From assembly GCA_964035545.1 (NCBI GenBank), contig OZ037772.1, positions 8,728,650 to 8,792,649 of the forward strand: a stretch of 64,000 bases of DNA, in the 5' to 3' direction. This document shows positions 1 to 9,281 of this stretch, in pieces. Source of the DNA: Bugula neritina. Taxonomy: Eukaryota > Bryozoa > Gymnolaemata > Cheilostomatida > Bugulidae. A model generated the notes under the pieces. The model did no database searches. It saw nothing but the letters and a program-made list of their open reading frames with translations, and was not told where the DNA came from. Within the stretch, counting starts at the first letter, position 1. Each line of letters begins with the position of its first letter. The position numbers were made by a program, and so were the translations under genes.

Positions 1-145
<145 letters not shown>

Positions 146-179
146 TTTTAAAGTTTGACATTTCATATTTATGTTCTTT

Positions 180-655
180 CCTTATGATTAGATTATATGA
201 TAATTATGTATGTACTAATTATGTTGTATTATGATTATGTTATATAATAATTATGTTATATAATAATTATGTTGAATATTAATTGTGTTATAATATTATT
301 ATGTTATATAATAATGGTGTTACATAATAATTATGTATTACTAATTATGTTATATTATAATTATGGTATATGATAGTTGTGTTATATAATAATTGTGTTA
401 TATTATTTTTATGCTATAATATAATAAATATGTTATGTAACAACTGTGTCATATAATAACTATGTTATATAATAGTTATATAGTAATTGTGTTATAATAT
501 TATAATTATATTATAAATAATTGTGTTGTATAGTAATTATGTTATATAATAATTGTGTTGTATAGTAATTGTGTTATATTATAATTGTGTTATATAGTAA
601 TTGTGTTATATAATAATTATGTTAAATAATAATTGTGATATAATATAATAATTAC
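180..655. repeat. AT-rich imperfect tandem repeat
   Basis: Degenerate units of about 20 nt built on ttatgttatataataattg are repeated many times, with GTG or ATG variants. No coding potential is visible. It lies directly upstream of the first visible exon of the NHL gene, so that gene's start codon exon is probably to the left of the window. Confidence 0.8.
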
Positions 656-671
656 GCAAAAGCTGTTTCAG

Positions 672-2165
672 GTATTCTTGATGCTGTCTATTATGGAAGT
701 GTCAACAATTACTTTAAAACGACAAATGTTATATAAGTAAGTATGTCTTATAAACATTTTTAACTGTTTTTGTTTCCTTTATTGACAACAAAAATAAAAA
801 AACAGAAATATTTTCAAGTAAAAACAAATACAAGGAAGTAAAAGTTTTCTGCATGACATGACGAGAAAGATAACTATAGAGCGTTAATTTATTCTGTACA
901 GTTTTGAGAGTGTGTCTATAAAGTTGAAAAGTTGTCTTCCCATGAAGCTGCTAAGTGATAAGTTACTTATATAAGTCGCATGTATAAACTAAACTATTAG
1001 ACATTTTTGTAAATAAAGAAAATAAAGTTAGTTTTACAAGAAGTAAGAGGTAAAAAAGTTATAATCATCATCAATATAACTAATTATTTAAAATTCACTA
1101 TTTGCTGGCTGAAATTTAAAAGAAGTCATGAGCAATAGGCGATGTAGTTTCATTATCTTGCTAAATTATAATACTTTCAGCTACGTCTTTGAAGAAGTTT
1201 CAATAAAGGCCCAATTAAACACTTTTCTGAATCAGAAAGGCTCCCTACGACTTCTTATGCAAGACTCCTATCAGCCTGATAACTTCATTCTAGTAGTTAA
1301 CTTTGCTATTTTCACAACTAAAAACTTTAAAGACTTTGAACACATTGCTGGCCACTCAACAGTAAGCGGGTACATGGAGGGGGCCTCTGACATATCCTTA
1401 TTTGGATTCATAAACGGTATGTTAGCGTCTCCAGAAAACAAGGCTAAGCTATGGTTAGCAGATACCTCAAACTCTTGTATTCGAGAGATAGACAGAATCA
1501 ATAACAAAACAACTACGTTTGCTGGATTTTGCTTAAATACCGAATCTGTTGATGGAAACGTGGCCATTGCGAAATTCGGTTACCCAATCAGCTTAGTTCA
1601 ACATCCAAAGCGTGTATATAGTGTATACTTTTTTGATAACATTCACATTCAGTTAAAAGTGTTAGAAAAGCAGAACGCCTCCTGGGAAGTCCGCACTGTG
1701 TATAACTGGGATAAAAGAATAAAAAGTCTGACTTTTGATGTATCTGGCTCCATATTGTATTTTGTTCTAGCCCGAGGGTTAGCTGAAATGCTGATGCATG
1801 TAGAGGAACCTAAAATAGAGCTGGTTTTTGAGACGCTTGAAGGGGATTCAGATGGTGCCCTCAACGTTTTTCGTGATGAAAGTGATCAGGCTATGGTCCG
1901 AGAGCTGAGAGATGCGGTGTTTCTGGAGAACAACCTCGGAATGCTAGTCGATCATGGAAACAGTCAAATTAGACTCATTGACTTGGAAACTTTTGAAATG
2001 TCTTCAGTTTGCCAAATGCAAACCAGCAACTACGAAGAAGTTCCAGGAAACATATCTAAATGTCGGATTGTACAACCTATAAAACTTACAAAGCGGAAAG
2101 GGGACAATTCCAAAATCTTCATTATTAATCAAAATACGATTTATGAATTTGCAATCAAAGGTAAG

Positions 2166-2221
<56 letters not shown>

Positions 2222-2295
2222 AAGGTGTGGGCCATGGTACTCTGTTCTGTGCTGATGAGGGGACAAACCCCGAAACAGCTGCTGTCCACAGATTG

Positions 2296-2352
<57 letters not shown>

Positions 2353-2653
2353 ACGTAGTACATATATACTTATATATTGGTGCTATTATCTGATAGAAAA
2401 TTCAACAACTACTGTTTCAACGCTGCCAACCACTAAGAGCTCACCGAATCATGTGATGACGAGGCAGACTGAAGACTTAACAACTCAGGTTGTACGGACA
2501 ACTCCAAAGAACCCAACTAAGTTTAGTTTAAAGTCTTTAGATTGGATTCTTTTAGCGGTGGGAATTGGGACAGCTGTTCTGATCTTGCTGATTGGCCTAT
2601 TAATGTTGTACTGGCGTGGTAAGCTAGCTTATCTAAATTACTTTTCTTTTTAG
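672..2653 (+). CDS. NHL beta-propeller type I membrane protein, copy 1 (5' end missing)
   Basis: Exons at 672-736, 1181-2160 and 2397-2653 join in frame (phases 2 and 1), giving about 433 residues in the window. The exon starts at the acceptor at 1180, not at the upstream in-frame ATG, because the neighbouring paralogue has the same phase and the matching residues YVFEEVS against YKFEDVS. The first visible exon is hydrophobic and probably ends a signal peptide whose start codon exon was not found. The large exon has NHL-like repeats: a G-Y-x-x-G turn, then IWIAD/LWLAD-type strands ending N-x-C-I-R-x-I/V-D-R, and TTFAG. The last exon is Ser/Thr-rich and then has a TM helix ([20 protein letters not shown]). 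Splicing is optional at 2618; reading through gives 12 more residues and a stop, with AATAAA 40 nt on. NHL propellers bind proteins or RNA; the ligand here is unknown. Confidence 0.78.
2168..2218. repeat. (TA)n array, left of ribozyme
   Basis: A pure 51-nt TA tract beginning 7 nt after the splice donor of the NHL gene copy 1. It equals in length the tract on the other side of the hammerhead motif. Confidence 0.95.
2238..2300 (+). ncRNA. Type I hammerhead self-cleaving ribozyme in an intron
   Basis: All parts of the catalytic core are present in order. Stem I 5' strand TCTGTG is at 2246-2251 and the CTGATGA box at 2252-2258. Stem II is GGGG/CCCC (2259-2262 and 2268-2271) with loop ACAAA. GAAA is at 2272-2275. 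Stem III is ACAG/CTGT (2275-2278 and 2282-2285) with a 3-nt loop, and the cleavage-site C is at 2286, giving a GTC triplet. The stem I 3' strand CACAGA at 2287-2292 pairs perfectly with 2246-2251. Beyond an internal loop (2243-2245 and 2293-2294) the stem continues with CTC/GAG and TA/TA. Very short stem III with an interrupted stem I is typical of hammerheads in Penelope-like elements and animal retrozymes. It lies in the sense direction of the host intron. Activity is predicted from sequence only. Confidence 0.9.
2299..2349. repeat. (TA)n array, right of ribozyme
   Basis: A pure 51-nt TA tract, the same length as 2168-2218. In RNA the two tracts are self-complementary and could extend stem I of the hammerhead into a long duplex. 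Confidence 0.95.
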
Positions 2654-2692
2654 ATGCATATCTTTTTCTTGAGAATTATGTAATTAGAATAG

Positions 2693-2698
2693 AATAAA
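2693..2698 (+). terminator. Poly(A) signal AATAAA of NHL gene copy 1
   Basis: Canonical AATAAA 40 nt after the proposed stop codon at 2651-2653. It supports ending the gene at the unspliced stop. Confidence 0.55.
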
Positions 2699-2699
2699 A

Positions 2700-3906
2700 C
2701 AATATGATATTGAAATAATTATTGTTTTTTATGTGTTTTTCTTAAAAATTGAAATGGTTTCATCTCATTTTGACGCTTCCTACTCATTTCTATTTTGGTA
2801 CGATATATATAATGATATGCCTATGTATACATGCATACATTGGTGTTGTATTGATTGCTAATATGAAGTATATTATAATGGTTAATTTTCACGGAATTAT
2901 TTGGAGCAAAAAATAATAATACAATAATAATAAAAATTATATTAATTTTATTGAATGCTTGATGAAAGAAATTGTTTTGAAAACAACAAAAAGATGTATA
3001 AAAAATAAAAATGAATAATAAGTTAATAAATATTGAAAAAAATCTTTTATGTGTTAAAAAACAAGCTATTGATTCAATTTTTTTAAAGTATTCATAAATT
3101 TTAAAAACATAAATTGCACGTAAAATACATATAATTATACTGTACCAAAATAAATAAATAGCGTCTAACTGGAAGCGTTTATCTGGGATGACACCATTTA
3201 ACTGTATTATATATAGTCATAATACATGTTTGTAGTGAAAAGTTTCACAAGCAGTATAAAAAATCCAGTCAAAGACTAACAAAGCCATATCAACCTAGTA
3301 ACAGGTGTACCCGGGAATATTTTAATTTCAAGATATATTCTCTGTCCAACCAATCAGATACAAAATCACGCAAGGACTGATCTCTGGAAGGTTCTTTAGG
3401 TGAAACAAATATCTGACAAAGCCATTCCTGTTTTCCAATATTTTTGAAATACTAAAATCAATACTGTTTTTTGTTTTACTCTTCAAATAAACTTAATGCA
3501 TTTTATATCACGGAAAAATTTTAATCAATATGAAAGAAATGCTGAGAAAATGCTAGTGGCTGAAATAATTTTAGGTAAAAATGGCATCGGTAAAAATGGC
3601 ACATAATGTTTTTTGAAAAAACTAGTAAGCTGGCAAGTTTAAACTACTTTTCTCTGTTTGATTTACAACTACAAAATCTTACATACTTTTTACTTATGTA
3701 AACAATACTTTAAGAAACTAGCTAATAATAATATTATTTTTCCTAACATATCAAAATAGAAAAATAAAAATTAATGCTATTAGAGAAAATTTAAAAGATT
3801 CCATTTATTCATAGAATGAAAACTAAATATTTTTACACCTGTAGAACTTAGTTAGTGTGATACAAAGTGTAATAAGCAAGTTCATGCAAGTTTGACCATA
3901 GTAACC
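2700..3906. other. Intergenic spacer between NHL paralogues
   Basis: AT-rich sequence with no exon I can support. It should contain the promoter and 5' UTR of copy 2, but no clear TATA or initiator element could be picked out. Confidence 0.5.
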
Positions 3907-6900
3907 ATGCAGCTAATTCTTCCAATCATCAATTTGGTGAGTCACAATTATTAGTAAAATAATTAGACTAAATTATCAAAAAAATTATATACTTATACTA
4001 TCACCTATTGTGACACTATTGATATTTGACTATTAACCTTTTAATAAAAATAACTGAGTAAAAAATGAAGAGCAAAATATTTTATTACTTTTCAGTGTCA
4101 AATGCTTTTATGCATATGAACCTATATATGAAAAATAATTAAGATGCTCTAATGTTTAAAGTTTTACAATTCTTGACCATTGACTTTGAAACACAGAATG
4201 TCAACATAACAATGTTATAAAAAACTAAAACAATTATTATTTAACAAATATTTTATAGCTGCTCTTGTGTGCCCTCTAACTGTATATTTTTTTGCAAATA
4301 AATATAGTCAGAGAAATTTATTTCAAACAGCCAATAATGTAGTTTAAACAATTTTAAGATGACATAATCATCAAATAAAAGCAAAATAATCTTGCGAATT
4401 TCTTTTTATAGCTAGACTTTGTTATGTAAAAATTATATGTCATAAATTACAACTATATATTACTTTTGGATTTCATTATTTTACAACTTTTCTCTGAAGA
4501 TCCTAAATAAGCCAAGATTAAGTTTGTCTCAAAACTCAACAGACAAGCAAATGCACAAACAAGCTGATTGTAACACAAACAAGAAGTTAATGATTGCATT
4601 CACTAAAACATAATTGAAACTCTCCTGCATGGCATCTGAATTCAAGACCTCTGGCATGAAAGCAGACAACATTTCACCATTTGCCCCAAAGAGACTATTG
4701 CGTGCAATCAATGCATATATACACAAATTTTTGTTAACATAAAAAATTTTACTGACTTTTAGGTTTTACTGCTGGTGAGATGTGCTAGTGCAGCAAGGAT
4801 TTTTAGAGATACTGCATACAGGTACTAAGTTATTATTGTCTGTAATGCTGTCCAAGATAAATGATTTAAAACTCAATAGCGAAATTTAATCTATGCCATG
4901 AATTTATATTACTATTAACATACTATTAAACAAAAGTACATAAAATAAAAATCTATATATGCTGTTATATATACTCAATAGCTATAGACTGCACAAGTTA
5001 TTAAAGCAACTTCATGTATCAGCTAACCTTTGTGCAAGCAATCCAAAAATTTAGGTTGTGAATTATTCTTGAACTGTTAGCATCAGCTTCCGTATAAAAA
5101 TTTCAATTCTTTAAAATGTTAAAAACATAGACCAGTTCTTTGTCTAAAAGCTACAGTTTCACTTTGGAAGTATTTTTATTTATGCAGGTACAAATTTGAG
5201 GACGTGTCTGTAGTAACTAAGACTACTAGCATAGTCAAAAGATTTGGTCCAATCAGCTTGCTCTTTACGGATGATTGGCTGGAAAGAAGTTTCTTTGCAG
5301 TTATTGGATTTTCCATCTACTCAACCAATGATTTCAAGAAGTTTCATTTAATAACCGGACATCCACTAGAAAGTGGCTACAAAGATGGTCACTATACCGT
5401 AGCTAGGCTGGGAAAAATTACAGGAGCCATAACTTCACCCATAAACGAGACGCATATTTGGATAGCGGATGAAACTAATCACTGCATACGAAACGTTGAC
5501 CGAATAACTCATATTATCACCACGTTTGCCGGCACATGTGAAGTGTCCGGCAATGACGATACATTTGCATCTTATGCATTGCTTACCAGTCCCATGGGTC
5601 TCGCAACTAGAAGGGAACAAACGAAGAATGTCTATTTCCACGACACGGGAGCAAACACAATTAGATATTTAAAGCCGACTCGAAAACTATGGGCCGTGGC
5701 TACGCTACATCAATGGTCTAGAAGAGCTCAAAGTTTACACGTAGATCTCTCAGGAAGTTTCCTGTATATCGTGATGCCTTCTTCGGTAGCGAGAATATCA
5801 ATTAAAGTTTCACCGATATTGGAGTATGTCTTCTTAGTAGCACGTGGGGCTTCAGACGGGCGACTGCAAGATGAGGCAAACGTTCGACAGCTCAGGGATT
5901 TGGTGTTTTTAGAAGACAATCTGTTTGTGGTAACAGATACGGAGAGTAGCAATCTGCGTTTAGTTGATCTGAAGTCTAGAACCATGTCCACCATATGCTG
6001 GTCCCAGGTACAGAGACATATCGAGAAGAACGGGAAAATTAGTAGCTGCAGAGTGATTACACCGACATATCTCTCTATCGGATTAAATAAGCTTGACATA
6101 TACATAGTGGGTCCTCGGTCTATTTACAAACTTAAAATAAAAGGTAAGCCTGTGGTCTGTAAGTCTGGTAAGTAGGTTTTTATGTCTGTGATTTTGGTTT
6201 GGAAATAGTAATACAATTTGGTTACCCAATCAACTTGGCTCAACATTTGAAACATTTATATAGTGTATACTTTTCTCATAACATTCACGTCCAGTTAAAA
6301 GTATAATATTTATTAGAGTATATTATAGTAATGGTCGTTCAATCTTTGCTGTAAAAGCATGACCTTTTATATTAATTTTATTTAGATTTAGATGCCACTA
6401 CTACCACTCGTATGTCACCCACTACGCCAATAACCACTAAAAGAACAACACCAACCACCACATCTACAACTACAACAACACAAAAGACTACAACAACAAA
6501 AACTACCAAAAAGACCACTCCTCTAACTCAAGAATATACGTCCTCATGGCAATATGTGGTGATATCTCTAGCTGTCTTTATTTTCTCATTCTCAATAGTA
6601 GGAATAATGCTTGTATGCATGTCAAGTAAGTAAATCATTCTCCAGAATAATATATATAATTGTAGTGATGAATTTACTCAATAGTCTCTGTGGTGTAATG
6701 GTAGCACACTTGCTTGCAAGCCAGAGGACTCGGGTTCGATTCCCAGTGGTGGCAACTAATTTACAAGCTATTTCGGCCTTTAGTAAAGTTTAGTTGTAGT
6801 ACTCCGAGGGAGTTGAGTGGCCAGGGAAGCCTGATGACTGAAGAAGTAGTAGAGAGGCCAGTGGAGTTGAGAGAACTGGGTAGGATGTAGCAATGAGTTT

Positions 6901-7770
6901 ACCCAGTGGTCCCGTCGTATAATGGTTAGCACACTTGCTGGCAAGCCAGAGGTCTCGGGTTCGAATCCCAGTGGGGGCAACTATTTTACAACAATGATTA
7001 CCTGACTCTACAGTCTACACCTTTTACTGCAACAACCAAAAAGTTTTATTAAATGCTAGATTAATTTTGTTTATATTTTTAAAAAGATTTCCCATAGCAA
7101 TGCTAAGTTCACTTTACAACTGTTTTGCTTAAACAAGTTGACAAAAACATTCATACAGTACTTTTCTTGAAGTAAAATTCTTGCTAATATTTTTAAATCA
7201 TTTGTGAAAATCATCAAATTGCAAGTATATTGCAGGAAAACATTAAATAATTGGTATATGCCTTTTTACTTGGTCAGAAATTTAATCTCTCAAAGTCAGT
7301 CAGTAGTAGTTTCTTAATATAGGAATATAGTGACACACTAATTACAAAACTTGGGGAGGGTTACAAATCCTTCCATTCTTTGCTGTAAAAAGTCATGCAA
7401 GTTATATATGTAGTCACTACCCCTGTGAGAAAACCCATGATGGAAGAGGTTGTTTTATAACAATAACGAAGCTCGCTGTTAATGCCTATAATGATTGACA
7501 TAGATATGGCGACTAGACACAACAGTTTAATTGTTCTAGTATGCTGATAGCGGAGTTGTAAATGTTTTAGTGAACAAATCTATGAAGTTGGAACAAATGA
7601 GAAAAGCTGAAGAAATATCAAAGCAACATAAGAAAAAAAGAAAAAAGAGGAAACCAACAGCGTCTCTAGTTGGGTCAGATAGTGAGTCCCTGTATGGGAA
7701 CCCCGTGGAAAAGCCTAGAACCAAGACTAGGAAACATACAAAACCTAAGCTAAAAAGTTCGCATAAGTGA
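3907..7770 (+). CDS. NHL beta-propeller type I membrane protein, copy 2
   Basis: Five exons at 3907-3936, 4763-4821, 5188-6143, 6386-6625 and 7571-7770 join with matching phases (0, 2, 1, 1) to 494 codons plus stop. Residues 1-20 form a clear signal peptide split over exons 1 and 2 (MQLILPIINLVLLLVRCASA). Residues 30-348 carry the NHL-like propeller, including the IWIADETNHCIRNVDR strand. Residues 350-395 are a Thr-rich, mucin-like stalk. A TM helix follows at about 402-427 (YVVISLAVFIFSFSIVGIML). The last exon is a strongly basic 67-residue tail with KKKRKKRK. Intron phases and domain order match copy 1, so they arose by tandem duplication; copy 1 lacks the basic tail. Likely a cell-surface protein of unknown ligand. 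The first two short exons rest on phase and signal-peptide sense alone. Confidence 0.8.
6213..6308 (+). pseudogene. Fragment of NHL copy 1 propeller exon inside copy 2 intron
   Basis: About 95 nt match 1573-1669 of copy 1 closely by eye, for example ggttacccaatca, tatatagtgtatactttt and cagttaaaagt are shared. The fragment lies in intron 3 of copy 2, is not flanked by splice sites and is not in frame. It is probably a relic of unequal exchange or gene conversion between the paralogues. Confidence 0.85.
6684..6757 (+). repeat. tRNA-like element 1 (SINE head or tRNA pseudogene)
   Basis: Contains a box A-like TGGTGTAATGG and a perfect box B GGTTCGATTCC at tRNA spacing. The anticodon arm reads CTTGC-TTGCAA-GCCAG, one base short of a 7-nt loop and mispaired, so this is not a working tRNA. 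It lies in intron 4 of NHL copy 2. Confidence 0.7.
6905..6981 (+). repeat. tRNA-like element 2, tandem to element 1
   Basis: Near copy of the element at 6684 (shared agcacacttgct, gcaagccagagg and cagtggnggcaact). It has box A-like CGTATAATGG and box B GGTTCGAATCC. Its start is about 224 bp from the first. The anticodon arm is again irregular (TGGCAA loop). Confidence 0.7.
7407..7480 (-). repeat. SINE 3' fragment
   Basis: Matches only the 3' end of the SINE family described at 10031 (gtcactacccctgtgagaaa, then acccatgat). The tRNA-like head is missing, so it is truncated at the 5' side. Confidence 0.65.
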
Positions 7771-7937
7771 GTGCATGTTTTGAACAGTAGTTTGATATTA
7801 AGGAGTCGCTTTTCCTTAGCTGAGACATGCCTTGTAAATTATTCTGTCGTCTTCCCTTAAGAAGATTGAAGAAAATTGCAGAAAGTTTAATTCACTGAGG
7901 TATCGGCTATTGTAAGGAAAAGTAACTCTAATGGCAA

Positions 7938-7943
7938 AATAAA
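7938..7943 (+). terminator. Poly(A) signal AATAAA of NHL copy 2
   Basis: AATAAA 168 nt after the stop codon at 7768-7770, the first canonical signal downstream. Confidence 0.5.
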
Positions 7944-9281
7944 GCACAAACCTATAGCATCCTCATCATTGCTACAAATGGTTACGATTACAATCGATGT
8001 TTGTTTCATCTTTTTAAATATTTTTTTAATAATAATTTATAGCTTTTAAACATAAAACAATGTGATTGGCTATTGTACAACTTTTTCACATTGCTATGTA
8101 AAATGTAACTTTATTGCATATTGCGGTTTAACTTTTGTTTGAACAAAAATCAAAGCAAACAGGAAAACAAATTTGATTTAAAAAAAGCAATGTAATGTTT
8201 TATCAATATGCTAATATAATTTGCGCATTGCTTTTCTAATTGGGATGAGCATGTAGAGATAACTCAAATAACTAGTATTTATACTACAGTTGAATGATAT
8301 ATTACAGCACTGCATGGGAATAATAAGCATCTTATGCCACTTGCAGGCGTCTCTCTGATTTCTAGTTTCAGTAAACTATGCAGACGTTAAACGAGTTAAA
8401 TCAGTATAGAATAATTGGTAAAGAGTTGTTATTCAATGTGATGCTTTATAATACAATAGTCATAGTTGCCTGTAATACTAGAACTAGGCTTTATAGTTAA
8501 GCTCTCCTAATTTGTGCCAGTTCTACACTCTTTAGCTTTAAGCTAAAACTTCATGTTTGCTTAATCAATAAGTAATTGGGGTTGGATTACCACTGAGAAA
8601 TTAAAAGTTCCTGTAGCAACAAAATAGCATTTTAGAATATTCAGTTATTAATAGATTTACACACGGAGAGAGCATAACTCCCCGATACCTAATTTCTATA
8701 TTGGTCTATTTTCTATTTTAGTTGATGCTGCAAGTTGTGGCTTAGATGTAAATTACTATAGTTTAACTTAGCAATTGTGATTAATTGCAGAGAAGCTTCT
8801 CCACTCAAATACACAACACAATTTTTTTTTATTATTTTTCAGTTTTTCAAATAGAAATAATAACACAATTAAACCAAACATTACTTTTGCTTACTTAAAA
8901 AATATACAAAGAGAACAATATATATAACAAACATAAAACTTGCAATTCTTTCTATAGCTTTCAAATAAATCGTAAAAGTTATAAAAGAAACAAAATTTGT
9001 GGCAAAGCTCTTATGCCAATATAGTATATTTACTATGGTGCTAAAACCGACTCTGTAATAGCATATTTTTTGCCCATGTACATTATAATTTAGCTAATAT
9101 ATGTTTGGAATACATGCGATCTATCTAAATTTTGGACTAAGGTATCACTAAAAAGAAAGAGTGTAATGTGCAATGTGTTGATTTTTCAACTCTCAATAAA
9201 GGGTTGAAAAATCAACATAGTATTGAAACAACATGTACTGTTATTATAACTATAAAATTACGTTAAAACAATGTATGCTAT
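7944..9281. other. Intergenic spacer
   Basis: AT-rich; no exon, SINE or MITE recognised apart from the hairpin at 9177-9216. The 3' UTR of the minus-strand lectin gene should occupy its right part. Confidence 0.5.
9177..9216. repeat. Perfect 14-bp inverted repeat
   Basis: Arms GTTGATTTTTCAAC and GTTGAAAAATCAAC enclose a 12-nt loop holding CAATAAAG. It lies about 66 bp beyond the stop of the minus-strand lectin gene, so it would be in its 3' UTR. Confidence 0.85.

Noticed and set aside
1128-1180. ATG at 1128 as start of NHL copy 1
   Set aside because: The acceptor tttcag at 1180 and the matching exon start and phase in copy 2 show that coding begins at 1181 as an internal exon.
2619-2653. 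A 35-nt intron (gtaagc...tttttag) at the end of NHL copy 1
   Set aside because: Both splice motifs are good, but 35 nt is shorter than animal introns normally allow; reading through gives a stop and a nearby poly(A) signal.
6684-6981. Functional tRNA genes
   Set aside because: Anticodon loops have six bases and stems are mispaired; treated as tRNA-derived repeats.
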